Below are positions 26,072 through 35,345 of a stretch of 64,000 nucleotides of DNA, one piece after another. Location of the stretch: positions 62,001 through 126,000 of the forward strand of contig NZ_JACJTB010000009.1 of the NCBI RefSeq assembly GCF_014698475.1, written 5' to 3'. The notes beneath the pieces are model-generated. The model made no database searches. It was given only the letters and a program-made list of their open reading frames with translations, and had not been told where the DNA came from. Each line of letters begins with the position of its first letter. Position 1 is the first letter of the stretch. Made by a program: the position numbers and the translations under genes. This DNA is from Nostoc spongiaeforme FACHB-130 (GTDB lineage: Bacteria > Cyanobacteriota > Cyanobacteriia > Cyanobacteriales > Nostocaceae).

Positions 26072-27274
26072 TTATATAAAATCAGAAAAGATTTGCGATA
26101 AAATTTTAACCATAGTATCAAGGCTATAATATTCAATACATCTTTTTCTAGCCATCTTTCCTTTTTCATTAGCATCATCTAAATGCAGAAATATTTCTTG
26201 AATTTTTTCAGCTATTTGTTCAGGACAACTAGATTCAACTAAGTAACCGTTTTCTCCTAAAATTTCGGGAATATCCCCGACCTTAGTCGCCAATATTGGT
26301 TTTGCCATTGCCATCCCATCTGTCAATTTCAATGGAAATTGAGCTAGAGCAGCTGGCGTATTTCTCTGCGGGACAACTATAACGTGAGCTGCGGCAACAA
26401 TTTTAGGCATTTGGCTAGAAGGATATGTGGGTAACTTAATAATCCAACGCCCCCATTTTTCCATAAGTTGAGCATCATAATCATCATAGGGACTACCGCC
26501 AACAATTACTAGCTTTAAATCAGGCTCATTCAATTTTTCTAATGCTATCAATACATCTTCAACACCTTTGTATGGTCTAGGCGCACCAGGAAACATTAAT
26601 ACTCGATAGCCAGAAAGTCCATAAAGCGCCCTACTTTCTTCAGGATCATAAAGATTAGGATTAAACAGATTTGTATCTTTTCCATTGGGCAAGTAAACAC
26701 CGCCAAATCGCTCTCTTAAAAATTGAGTATGAACTGTAATCACATCGGCTTTATTTGCCATACCTTCCACTGTCTTTAAATAGAGCGGATGATCTGGATA
26801 TCTTAATGCACCATCTTTTTTAAGAACATCTCGTAAAAACTGCTTGGCTGGAGGGCGATATTGCCATTTTTCACCTCCATGCCAACTTAATTCCCAATCA
26901 TCTATATCTAAAATTACTGGTCGATGATTACTTAATTTTTGCAGCAAAGCTAAACCGAAAGTGGTGGGCTTAGGTCGCATAGCATAAATAATATCACCAT
27001 CTAGTTTTTTTAGAAGTTGATATGCTGATTGAATAAATTGTGGATATTTATAACCAATAATCTGACTAACTAAAATTTCCGATTGAGATATTACTGCTGG
27101 CTCATCACCAAAATTAAATCCGATAATTTCTACTTGATGATCAAGTTTTTGCAGTGCTTGAGCTAATAAAAAAGAACGAACACCTCCGCCTCCCCATCTT
27201 CCTGCTCCAGCACCTGAGAGGTCACTGACAAGAATTGAGATTTTTAATTTATTTTTGCTTGGTTGCTTACTCAC
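26072..27274 (-). CDS. Glycosyltransferase family 4 protein
   Basis: 400 residues. The N-terminal half has SGAGAGRWGGGGVRSFLLAQAL, DIIYAMRPKPTTFGLALL and ILDIDDWELSWHG. The donor half has VLMFPGAPRPYKGVEDVLIAL, LKLVIVGGSPYDDYDAQL, IKLPTYPSSQMPKIVAAAHVIV and FPLKLTDGMAMAKPILATKVGDIPE. It is a GT-B enzyme of GT4 type; sugar and acceptor are unknown. It lies 42 bp upstream of the ABC exporter on the same strand, a likely operon. Confidence 0.85.
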   Translation of the reverse strand: MSKQPSKNKLKISILVSDLSGAGAGRWGGGGVRSFLLAQALQKLDHQVEIIGFNFGDEPAVISQSEILVSQIIGYKYPQFIQSAYQLLKKLDGDIIYAMRPKPTTFGLALLQKLSNHRPVILDIDDWELSWHGGEKWQYRPPAKQFLRDVLKKDGALRYPDHPLYLKTVEGMANKADVITVHTQFLRERFGGVYLPNGKDTNLFNPNLYDPEESRALYGLSGYRVLMFPGAPRPYKGVEDVLIALEKLNEPDLKLVIVGGSPYDDYDAQLMEKWGRWIIKLPTYPSSQMPKIVAAAHVIVVPQRNTPAALAQFPLKLTDGMAMAKPILATKVGDIPEILGENGYLVESSCPEQIAEKIQEIFLHLDDANEKGKMARKRCIEYYSLDTMVKILSQIFSDFI

Positions 27275-27340
27275 AATATCTTATATTTGTAATCTTTGTC
27301 AGCGAAATATGAAATGAGCAATGCTCTGCTAAACCAGAGG

Positions 27341-27568
27341 CTACCAGTTCATAAATTTTAACTGCCCTGTTTGAATTTCGTCTAGTATACGGTTAATCTG
27401 GCGGCGTACTCTATCGCTGAATTGACCATTTGCAAATACATGAGAAAGCAGCAATGTATGGTCTTGGCGGCTCATCTTTCCTGACGAAATGATTTTATCT
27501 ACGATTTTTTTAATAGCAATTTCTGATTGACTATCAACATTAATGTAGATAGACGGGTGATCGCTCAT
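27341..27568 (-). CDS. Small conserved cyanobacterial protein, unknown function
   Basis: 75 residues. The start is ATG 27568 (MSDHPSIYINVDSQ), preceded by an AGGAG site 6 bases away; the longer frame to 27643 is not needed. The middle KMSRQDHTLLLSHVF and end RRQINRILDEIQTGQLKFMNW form a compact helical protein. The ending QINRI-x-D-x-IQTG-x-LK looks conserved among filamentous cyanobacteria from memory, without an assigned role. It precedes the glycosyltransferase/ABC genes by 67 bp and may be co-transcribed with them. Confidence 0.65.
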   Translation of the reverse strand: MSDHPSIYINVDSQSEIAIKKIVDKIISSGKMSRQDHTLLLSHVFANGQFSDRVRRQINRILDEIQTGQLKFMNW

Positions 27569-27936
27569 TATTTCTCCTGAAAAATCCAAAAAATTACGGG
27601 TGTATTTGTTCACTGAAGTATAGGTAAATGCACCCCAGCTCAAGATTAATTTCGGTAGTCAATAGCAAATATGTACACCCGTTGATAACGGTCTTTTTAG
27701 CGATTTTTAGAACTAAAAAGAATACAATCAATCTAACTTCGGACTTACTGATACTCCCAGAGGATTTTTACTGAGAAAAATCATAGTTTTTTAGGAGTTT
27801 TTACGATGTTTTCAGTATAAGCACGGTTGTAGATGAATATAGCTCATGCAATTTAACCGCTAGAATAAATAAAACCACAAGGTTACAGTATCTCAAAAAG
27901 TACCAAGAATTAATTATTTCAGGGAGTTAAGAGGAA
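27569..27936. other. Divergent promoter region
   Basis: This gap separates the minus-strand small gene from gloB, so it must hold promoters in both directions. It contains a perfect 8-bp stem (CTTTTTAG 27693-27700 and CTAAAAAG 27713-27720) and a distant 9-bp inverted pair (ACGGGTGTA near 27597 and TACACCCGT near 27674). No gene seen. Confidence 0.4.
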
Positions 27937-28710
27937 ATGCGGGTATTCCGTCTTGAGGCACTCTCAGATAACTACATATTCTTACTGCACAATAGTCAAG
28001 AAAATATTGCCGCAGTTGTCGATCCAGCCGAGGCCGAACCAGTGCTGTACAAACTTGCAGAACTGAATGCTGAGTTAGTCGCTATTTTCAACACTCACCA
28101 TCATCATGATCATGTCGGTGGCAATCAACAGTTAATGCAACGCTTCCTGAAACTCACAGTCTATGGTGGGGCTGAGGATAAAGGGAGGATTCCTGGACAG
28201 CAGATATTTCTGCAACAAGGCGATCGCGTTTTGTTTGGCGATCGCACTGCGGAAGTCATCTTTGTTCCCGGCCATACTCGCGCCCATATTGCTTATTACT
28301 TTCCGCCCCAAACAGCAGACGAACCGGGAGAATTATTTTGTGGGGATACTTTATTTGCTGGTGGTTGTGGTCGCTTGTTTGAAGGCACACCTACACAAAT
28401 GGTCTCATCTTTAGAAAAAATTCGTTCCCTACCAGATAATACCCGTGTCTGGTGCGCCCACGAATATACCTTAAAAAATTTACAATTTGCCTTGACTGTA
28501 GATGGTGAGAATACTGACTTACAACAACGCTACGCAGAAGTAAAAACTTTTCGCGATCAAGGTAAAGCCACCGTCCCCTCTCTGCTGGGAGTAGAAAAGC
28601 GTACCAATCCTTTTTTGCGTTGCGAACAACCATCCCTACAAACAGCCGCCAAAAGTAACGATGCAGTGCAAACATTCGCCCGCATTCGCGGAATGAAAGA
28701 TCAGTTTTAA
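27937..28710 (+). CDS. gloB: Hydroxyacylglutathione hydrolase (glyoxalase II)
   Basis: 257 residues, the usual length, with an AAGAGGA ribosome site before ATG. Metallo-beta-lactamase fold: [10 protein letters not shown] binds the two metals; [32 protein letters not shown] and [13 protein letters not shown] supply the remaining ligands and the glutathione pocket. The C-terminal substrate-binding part ends [11 protein letters not shown]. It hydrolyses S-lactoylglutathione to lactate and glutathione in methylglyoxal detoxification. A VOC-family gene lies two genes downstream, but nothing shows that it is glyoxalase I. Confidence 0.95.
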   Translation: MRVFRLEALSDNYIFLLHNSQENIAAVVDPAEAEPVLYKLAELNAELVAIFNTHHHHDHVGGNQQLMQRFLKLTVYGGAEDKGRIPGQQIFLQQGDRVLFGDRTAEVIFVPGHTRAHIAYYFPPQTADEPGELFCGDTLFAGGCGRLFEGTPTQMVSSLEKIRSLPDNTRVWCAHEYTLKNLQFALTVDGENTDLQQRYAEVKTFRDQGKATVPSLLGVEKRTNPFLRCEQPSLQTAAKSNDAVQTFARIRGMKDQF

Positions 28711-28800
28711 CTAGTAGTCATTAACTCTTCTCCCTTGTCTCCCTTGTCCGCCTTCCCTTATCTCCCTTGTCCCCCCTTCCCCCCTTCTTCCCCACTTCCT

Positions 28801-29898
28801 ATGTCTTACGCTTCCGCCTTTAGTCCCAACTACGCTACTGCACGATATCGGTTTTGTGCGGCGGTGCAGGCTTTGGGTTGTCAATTAGAAACTTATTCCA
28901 TTGACCAAACAGGCCCGGATGAGGAAGACTTAACTATCGATGTGGCAATATTAGGAGACGTTCAACCTGAGCAAATTTTGGTTGTTTCTAGTGGCTTGCA
29001 TGGGGTGGAGGGTTTTTTTGGTTCGGCTGTTCAATGTGCTTTGTTAGAAGAACGTCTGATTGGTTGGTGTCCCAGTTCCAGAACGGCTTTAGTATTGTTA
29101 CACGCTTTAAATCCTTATGGGTTTGCTTGGGGAAGGCGTGGGAATGAAGAAAATATCGACCTGAACCGTAATTTTCTGCTACCGCATGAGGAATATACAG
29201 GTAGTCCAGAAAAGTACGGGGAATTGAATAGCTTCTTTAACCCAACTTCACCACCTTCGCCTTTTGAACCGTTTTTTATCAAAGCGATCGCTACTATTTT
29301 CCGTTACGGCATTGACTCTCTAATTAATACTTTACCTGTAGGACAATACGATTTTCCCCAAGGGTTATTTTTTGGGGGACACAGGCCAGCTAAAACATAT
29401 CAAATCTTAGCGGACAATCTTCTCCGATGGATTGGTAATGCCAAAAACGTTCTGCATATTGATTTACACACTGGTTTGGGTAAAAAGGGGACTTATAAAC
29501 TTTTTATTGATGATCCCCCAGATTCAGCATCAGCCCAATGGTTAATCGAAAAGTTTGGTGCTGATGTTGTAGAAACCTACCAACCAGACGGGAAGATTTA
29601 TAAAATTCGCGGGGGTTTAGGAACTTGGTGTCAAGCGATGTTTCCCCAGTGTGATTACAAATTTCTCACGGCAGAATTTGGGACTTACCCAGTTATCCAA
29701 GTTGTTGAAGCATTACGGGCAGAAAATCGTGCTTATCTTTATTCTCCACCAGAACACCCTTCTCGAATATGGACGCGCCAACGACTAGAAGAAGTGTTTG
29801 CACCCGCAGATATGACTTGGCGGAATACGGTGGTGTGCAAAGGTCTTGATTTAATCGAAAAAGCAATTGAGGTTTGCTTTCCTACAGAAATAATTTAA
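28801..29898 (+). CDS. DUF2817 (M14-like) zinc carboxypeptidase-type protein
   Basis: 365 residues from ATG 28801 (MSYASAFSPNYATARYRF). The 22 residues before it are encoded by a pyrimidine-rich repeat and are unlikely to be real. LVVSSGLHGVEGFFGSAVQ carries the H-x-x-E zinc pair, ENIDLNRNF the substrate-binding Asn-Arg pair, and HIDLHTGLGKKG the third His. A later TAEFGTYPVIQV would hold the catalytic Glu. DUF2817 proteins are predicted metallopeptidases or deacylases of the M14 clan; the substrate is unknown. Confidence 0.85.
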   Translation: MSYASAFSPNYATARYRFCAAVQALGCQLETYSIDQTGPDEEDLTIDVAILGDVQPEQILVVSSGLHGVEGFFGSAVQCALLEERLIGWCPSSRTALVLLHALNPYGFAWGRRGNEENIDLNRNFLLPHEEYTGSPEKYGELNSFFNPTSPPSPFEPFFIKAIATIFRYGIDSLINTLPVGQYDFPQGLFFGGHRPAKTYQILADNLLRWIGNAKNVLHIDLHTGLGKKGTYKLFIDDPPDSASAQWLIEKFGADVVETYQPDGKIYKIRGGLGTWCQAMFPQCDYKFLTAEFGTYPVIQVVEALRAENRAYLYSPPEHPSRIWTRQRLEEVFAPADMTWRNTVVCKGLDLIEKAIEVCFPTEII

Positions 29899-29969
29899 AA
29901 CTCTGCGTACTTGAAACTCGCAATATCATAAATATAAAAGATATTTTTGATGCGTTCAAGGAAGCACTC

Positions 29970-30395
29970 ATGGCAGATATTGGCTTGACTCATATTGCAC
30001 TTGGAGTAACCGACATTAATAAAAGCATTACTTTTTATCAGAAGTATGCTGGTATGAAAGTGGTACATCGCCGCACTGATGAAACTAGTAATTTTGAAGT
30101 TGCTTGGATTAGTGATTTAACTCGACCATTTGTGATTGTGCTACTGCAATTAGATAAATCACAATGCCAACCTTCATCGGGATTTCATATTGGCGTAGCT
30201 TGTAAAAGCCGTGAAGAAGTAGATTATCTGTGTCAGCAAGCAAAATCAGAAGGTTTATTAAAAGAAGGGCCGCATGACTATGGTGCGCCTGTGGGTTATT
30301 GGGCTTTTATCCGTGACCCTGATGGTTATCAACTTGAGGTTGCTTATGGTCAAGAAGTTAATTTTACAATCGCCCAAGCACAGCAACAAAAATAA
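29970..30395 (+). CDS. VOC family (glyoxalase/bleomycin-resistance fold) protein
   Basis: 141 residues from ATG 29970 (MADIGLTHIALGVTDI), preceded by AAGGAAG. Two beta-alpha-beta-beta-beta modules: TDINKSITFYQKYAGMKVVHR opens the first, and GFHIGVACKSREEVDYL the second. WAFIRDPDGYQLEVAYG at the end gives the metal-binding Glu, and HIAL the His. Such proteins are metal-dependent lyases, dioxygenases or binding proteins; the reaction here is not determined. Confidence 0.85.
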   Translation: MADIGLTHIALGVTDINKSITFYQKYAGMKVVHRRTDETSNFEVAWISDLTRPFVIVLLQLDKSQCQPSSGFHIGVACKSREEVDYLCQQAKSEGLLKEGPHDYGAPVGYWAFIRDPDGYQLEVAYGQEVNFTIAQAQQQK

Positions 30396-30447
30396 GAATT
30401 AGGTGAGCATTCAGGAGTCAGAAGTGTTAAAAAATTAGGAGAAATAT

Positions 30448-31089
30448 TTGATATATCAGTTTTATATGCTCAAAAAAATCCAACAAATTCAAGCTATTTG
30501 GGCTGACAAAAACTCAGGTAATTTAGGCGATTTTGCTATTCTTAAGTCTGATATTTTTGGTGCAGAAATTAACCAAAAAATTGCTACTAAATTACAATCA
30601 GTAGTCGGCTATTATCCTCCAATTAATCTAGAGCAATTAAGTCAATATCCTCCAGGTTCTTTTGGTCGAGAATATGCCGAACACATGCAAGCTAATCATC
30701 TTCAACCACTCAACATTAGTTCCGGACTAGATGATGTGGCAAAACGTAATGTATTTGCTTTGCGCTATGTTGTCACCCACGATATTTTCCATGTATTACT
30801 TGGCTTTGATACTACCTACGCCGGAGAAATTGGTGTGTTAGCCTTCGCGGCTGCACAAAATTATAGTAATTCTCTAAAAATCAGCTTATGGTTAGCAAAG
30901 TTTCTCTATCCAATTCTGGCACCTCAACAAATTAGAGAAATTTTCGCTAACTTAAAAAAAGGAAAAGAATTAGGAAAAACCGCAGATTTTCTTCTAGCCT
31001 ATCGCTTTGAAGAACATTGGTTAGAACCCATTGATGAATTGCGAAAAAATCTAGGAATACCAGTAGTTTTGATAAAACAACAAACCTAA
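30448..31089 (+). CDS. Coq4-like protein
   Basis: 213 residues from TTG 30448, with AGGAGA 5 bases upstream; ATG 30466 (MLKKIQQI) is the other option but is far from that site. The HD-x-x-H zinc motif is in VVTHDIFHVLLGFDTTYAGEIGVLAF, together with the downstream Glu. PPGSFGREYAEHMQANHLQP is the other Coq4 signature. Coq4 acts on C1 of the benzoquinone ring in ubiquinone biosynthesis of eukaryotes and some bacteria. Cyanobacteria make plastoquinone and not ubiquinone, so the substrate here is unclear. It lies 93 bp upstream of a P450 gene. Confidence 0.85.
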   Translation: MIYQFYMLKKIQQIQAIWADKNSGNLGDFAILKSDIFGAEINQKIATKLQSVVGYYPPINLEQLSQYPPGSFGREYAEHMQANHLQPLNISSGLDDVAKRNVFALRYVVTHDIFHVLLGFDTTYAGEIGVLAFAAAQNYSNSLKISLWLAKFLYPILAPQQIREIFANLKKGKELGKTADFLLAYRFEEHWLEPIDELRKNLGIPVVLIKQQT

Positions 31090-31182
31090 TTATTAGCACT
31101 ACATCAGCATCAAATTCTGCATTATTTTGCGCTTACTTCATACTCCTCTGCGTTACTAACTTCCTAACTAGGAGCATAACAA

Positions 31183-32559
31183 ATGATTACTCTTCAAGAA
31201 AATTCTCAAACCAGTTATCAACTACCACCACAGGTAATTGAGCCTGCATGGTATCAGACAGCAAGGGCGATTCTCCAACCACTTGAAAATCTAGACTGGC
31301 ATCAGAAAAAATATGGAGATATTTTTATTTCTAGATTTTTAGGATTGCCCTCACAAGTTATTATTAGTCATCCGCAAGCAATTCAAGAACTGTTTACGGC
31401 TGATGCTAAGTTATTTGAAACTGGCTCAGGGGGTAAAATTGTTCAACCTTTATTGGGTAGCAATTCCTTGGTTTTACTAGATGGTGATCGCCACTTACAA
31501 CAGCGTAAACTTTTAATGCCGCCTTTTCATGGGGAAAGGATGAAAGCCTATGGTAATTTGATTTGTGAAATTGCAACTCAAGCCACAAGTCAATGGCAAA
31601 TTGGACAAGTATTTCTCGCTCGTCCGAGTATGCAAGAAATTTCTTTGAAGGTGATTTTACGTGCTGTTTTTGGACTAACAGAAGGCGAACGTTACCAACA
31701 AATTCAACGCATTTTAATTGAAATGTTGGATACTTTTAATCAACCTTTAAGTGTTGTTTTCTTATTTTTCCCATCATTACAAAAAGATTTAGGCGCTTGG
31801 AGTCCTTGGGGTAAATTTATTCGCCGCAGACAGCAGCTTGATGAGCTAATTTATCAAGAAATTCGAGAACGTCGTCAGCAACCAGAATCCCAAGGTGAAG
31901 ATATCTTCAGTTTGCTTTTGTCGGCACGCGATGATAATAATCAACCCATGAGTGATGTAGAATTACGTGATGAGTTGATGACTATGTTGTTTGCTGGCCA
32001 TGAAACTACTGCGATCGCATTAGCTTGGGCTTTATATTGGATTCATTATCAACCAGAAGTCCTCGAAAAACTGCTGCAAGAACTCAACTCTATTGATATT
32101 GCAAATGCAGACCCCACAACTATCGCGCAACTACCATATCTCAATGCTGTCTGTTCCGAGACACTGCGAATTTATCCAATTGTTTTCTTTTGTTTGCCGC
32201 GGATTTTACAAGCTCCGATGCAATTGATGGGTTACGATTTACCCAAAGGCATGACAATCTCTGCTTGTATTTATTCAACTCATCATCGTCCAGATATTTA
32301 CCCCGAACCTGAACGTTTTCGACCAGAACGTTTTCTCGAACGCCAATTTTCTCCTTATGAATTTTTGCCTTTTGGTGGTGGAAATCGTCGCTGCTTAGGT
32401 ATGGCGTTTGCTTTATTTGAAATGAAATTAGTGCTGGCGACTATCATCTCTCACTACTCATTAGAACTGTTAGAAAAAGCTCCCCTCAAACCTGTACGTC
32501 GTGGCATAGTATTCACACCTGCTGGTGGTGTGCGTTTAATGGTGAAGCATAAGTTTTAA
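31183..32559 (+). CDS. Cytochrome P450, CYP110-like
   Basis: 458 residues, with an AGGAG site before ATG. All P450 landmarks are present: I-helix AGHETTAIALAWAL, K-helix ETLRIYP, PERF motif FRPERFLERQF, and the heme-binding loop FGGGNRRCLGMAFA with the Cys ligand. The N-terminus has no membrane anchor, so the protein is soluble or peripherally bound. The sequence style fits the CYP110 group common in Nostocales, in which some members hydroxylate fatty acids. The substrate is not shown by the sequence. The Coq4-like gene precedes it. Confidence 0.9.
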   Translation: MITLQENSQTSYQLPPQVIEPAWYQTARAILQPLENLDWHQKKYGDIFISRFLGLPSQVIISHPQAIQELFTADAKLFETGSGGKIVQPLLGSNSLVLLDGDRHLQQRKLLMPPFHGERMKAYGNLICEIATQATSQWQIGQVFLARPSMQEISLKVILRAVFGLTEGERYQQIQRILIEMLDTFNQPLSVVFLFFPSLQKDLGAWSPWGKFIRRRQQLDELIYQEIRERRQQPESQGEDIFSLLLSARDDNNQPMSDVELRDELMTMLFAGHETTAIALAWALYWIHYQPEVLEKLLQELNSIDIANADPTTIAQLPYLNAVCSETLRIYPIVFFCLPRILQAPMQLMGYDLPKGMTISACIYSTHHRPDIYPEPERFRPERFLERQFSPYEFLPFGGGNRRCLGMAFALFEMKLVLATIISHYSLELLEKAPLKPVRRGIVFTPAGGVRLMVKHKF

Positions 32560-32599
32560 ATTGTCAGAATTTGGGAGTCAGAATGTTAGAAATGTTAAT

Positions 32600-34393
32600 T
32601 TAAGCTTCTTCTAGTACTTTTATGGGTATGCTAATCACAAACTCAGTTCCTTCTCCTGGTGTCGAAACACAATGTAATTCTCCACGGTGTTTTTTGACAA
32701 TAATTTGATAGCTAATAGATAAGCCCATACCTGTACCTTTGCCTACAGGTTTGGTGGTAAAGAAGGGGTCAAAGATGCGATCGCGGATTTTGGCGTTGAT
32801 TCCGGGGCCATTGTCTGTAATACTAATTTTGATGCGATCGCTTGCTTGTAGTTGAGTACGAATCTGAATTTGTGGGTGAGCTATAGCAATTTCTTCTAAA
32901 GCATCAATGGCATTGGTTAACAGGCTCATAAATACCTGATTCATCTGTCCAGGATGACACATGACCTGTGGCAAATCACCATACTCTTTAATCACTTCAA
33001 TTCCAGTAGATTCTGGTTGAGATTTCAAGCGATTTTGCAACAGTAACAAGGCATTATCAATACCTTCGTGAATATTCACCAATTTCATACCTTCTTCGTC
33101 AACTCGTGAGAAATTGCGTAAAGATAAAACAATCTGGCGAATACGCTCGGCTCCAGTATTCATCGAGTCGAGAACTTTAGGCAAATCATGGCGGATAAAA
33201 TCTAAATCAATGGCATAAATTTCTTGGTGAGCTTCTGGTGTTCGGGGGGAAAATTGCTGTTGATAAATTTCAATTAAATGTAATAAATCCTGAACATAAT
33301 CATTGGCATATTTCAGATTGCCATAAATGAAATTCACCGGGTTATTGATTTCGTGGGCAATACCCGCTACCAATTGTCCCAAACTCGACATTTTTTCTGA
33401 TTGAATGAGTTGAGACTGGGTTTGTTGCAGTTGTCGCAAGGCCTCTTCTAACTGCTGAGTTTTGGTGCGAAACTTAGTTTCTGATTTTCTTAAAGCTTTT
33501 TCTATCCGCTGTCTGCGGATTTCTTCGCGTTTGCGGACTGTGATATCGTGACAAATACCCAAAAAGTAGATAATACTACCACTGGCATCTTTTATGGCTG
33601 ATAAGTAGCAACTGTGCCATCGCCATGTACCATTTTTATGTTTAACACGATATTCAATCGCGTCTTGCTGTTCACCTGTAATTAAAGCTTTGGTGAAATA
33701 ATCTGTACAAGCTGATAAATCTTTGGGATGTAAAAAAGCAGCAAATGGCTGACCTTCAACTTCTGACACCTCATGCCCTAAATTTTCACTCCAGTTAGGA
33801 GACACGTAAGAAAATAAACCATCAGGAGTGAGGGCTGAAATAATATTGTTGGCATTTTCTACAATAGTCCGAAAATGATCACCACATTCTAAAAAAGCTT
33901 CTTGGACTATGTGAGTAATATCGCGCAACAACACAATAATTTCGGTTGATTCTACGGGCAGTAATTGAGCTTCACAATGGGCTTTATTGTTGCCTACATA
34001 CAAACTATATGCAAAACTAACTACAGATTGTGTTTGCCGAACTTGATTGATGGCTTGATGAAAGCGAATAGCCACAGATGCTGGGAAGCACTCTAATAAT
34101 TGCTTACCTGGAGTAATTTTTGCTTGGTTAATAAAATTAAAAGTCTTATTTGCTTGATGTTCTAATATAATGCCTTGGGTATCAATGCGAAAGTAGATAT
34201 CTGCAAGCTTTTGTAAAATTGCCTGCACTTGATAATTTGACTGATTAGCGGTTTTCGCTTCTAGCTCATGATTAGCGCCGGCTCGTGTTATATTAATTAA
34301 CTTGCGATCGCTCGTATTTTTTTTATTGCGCTTCGGCACTACTTTCGCGCTTTCATCTTTATTATTTAACTTCTGCACCCTTTCAGAGAACAC
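32600..34393 (-). CDS. PAS-domain sensor histidine kinase
   Basis: 597 residues, starting at GTG 34393 with an AGGCAGG site upstream. A basic, low-complexity N-terminus is followed by two PAS domains (about 55-160 and 168-290); the second ends with a PAC motif (WRWHSCYLSAIKDASG, then FLGICHDIT). A coiled coil leads to the H-box GIAHEINNPVNFIYGNL, with the phospho-accepting His. The ATPase domain has LLTNAIDAL, TDNGPGI, FDPFFTTKP and GTGMGLSIS. There is no transmembrane segment, so it is a cytoplasmic sensor. No response regulator is adjacent, making it an orphan kinase. Confidence 0.9.
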   Translation of the reverse strand: MFSERVQKLNNKDESAKVVPKRNKKNTSDRKLINITRAGANHELEAKTANQSNYQVQAILQKLADIYFRIDTQGIILEHQANKTFNFINQAKITPGKQLLECFPASVAIRFHQAINQVRQTQSVVSFAYSLYVGNNKAHCEAQLLPVESTEIIVLLRDITHIVQEAFLECGDHFRTIVENANNIISALTPDGLFSYVSPNWSENLGHEVSEVEGQPFAAFLHPKDLSACTDYFTKALITGEQQDAIEYRVKHKNGTWRWHSCYLSAIKDASGSIIYFLGICHDITVRKREEIRRQRIEKALRKSETKFRTKTQQLEEALRQLQQTQSQLIQSEKMSSLGQLVAGIAHEINNPVNFIYGNLKYANDYVQDLLHLIEIYQQQFSPRTPEAHQEIYAIDLDFIRHDLPKVLDSMNTGAERIRQIVLSLRNFSRVDEEGMKLVNIHEGIDNALLLLQNRLKSQPESTGIEVIKEYGDLPQVMCHPGQMNQVFMSLLTNAIDALEEIAIAHPQIQIRTQLQASDRIKISITDNGPGINAKIRDRIFDPFFTTKPVGKGTGMGLSISYQIIVKKHRGELHCVSTPGEGTEFVISIPIKVLEEA

Positions 34394-35345
34394 TTTTACC
34401 TGCCTAGTTATGCGGAGATTTATATTATAGAAAACTCGTCAAAAACTATATTTAGTTGTCGATAAAATAATGATTTTAGAATTTTATAAACTGCACTGAA
34501 ACCATCAATCCTAGCCGATATTAATGTTATTGACTATCACCTCAGCAAAACATCTATCTTGAGAATGGTCATCAAGTTGATTAAATAAAATTTTGAGTAA
34601 ATAAAATCTATCATAGTTTTTGGGCAGCAAAATCAATTATGCTTAAACTTTTAAGTATTAAAATTGAAATTTGTATGAAAATAAGCCAAGAATCAGAATA
34701 GCTGATACTTGATGCTAAAGATTTACAGAAATTAAAGGTTTTTGATATTGATAATTACAATGGGTAACTTTTAACTACCTCAATATACAAGTTTCCTAGA
34801 ATACATAGCTTTTTCTCACCAGTCAAATCAAAATCACCTGCTATGCAACTGCTGTTAATCTACTCTATATCTTAACCTCACCCAACAGATTTAATTTTTA
34901 GAAATAATATTTTTAATCATTTACTTAATAAATTTTATACCATTGATACAAAAAATCTCCGTAGAAGTTAATCCCAACTTGATTTTTGCCATAATTCTAT
35001 GAACCATTTTTAAAACACAAAAATTATCAAAAAGTGATTTTGCTAAAGTGCAAAGTTGTGCATCCAGACTCATATATCTGAGAATCTAGGTTACAAAGTT
35101 AAATTTTGGTTAAAAATTACTGGAATTGAGTTTTTACATAGAATAAATATCTATTTGCTTGAGAAATGTTATACCTGAATGCTACCCAATTCCCAATCAA
35201 TGTAGGCATCCGGTTTGATTTCCAAATTTACTTGTGTTGACATCAATCAGATATGACTCACTAAAATCCGAAACAACATAACATCTGCTATCAACTTTTA
35301 TGTTATAAAACTCACATAAATTTTATTTTTAAAGGTAACTATTCT
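34394..35345. other. Long AT-rich intergenic region
   Basis: About 950 bp without a convincing gene. It separates the divergent kinase gene and the dynamin-like operon, so promoters for both should lie here. A 24-codon minus-strand frame (35169-35243, starting MSTQVNLEIKPDAYIDWELG) has natural-looking codons but is unsupported by anything else. I see no clear hairpin with a U-tract and no repeat. Confidence 0.4.

Noticed and set aside
35169-35243. 24-codon minus-strand frame (MSTQVNLEIKPDAYIDWELG...)
   Set aside because: Codons look natural but there is no clear ribosome site, no homologue that I recognise and no neighbour on that strand; kept only as a note in the intergenic entry.
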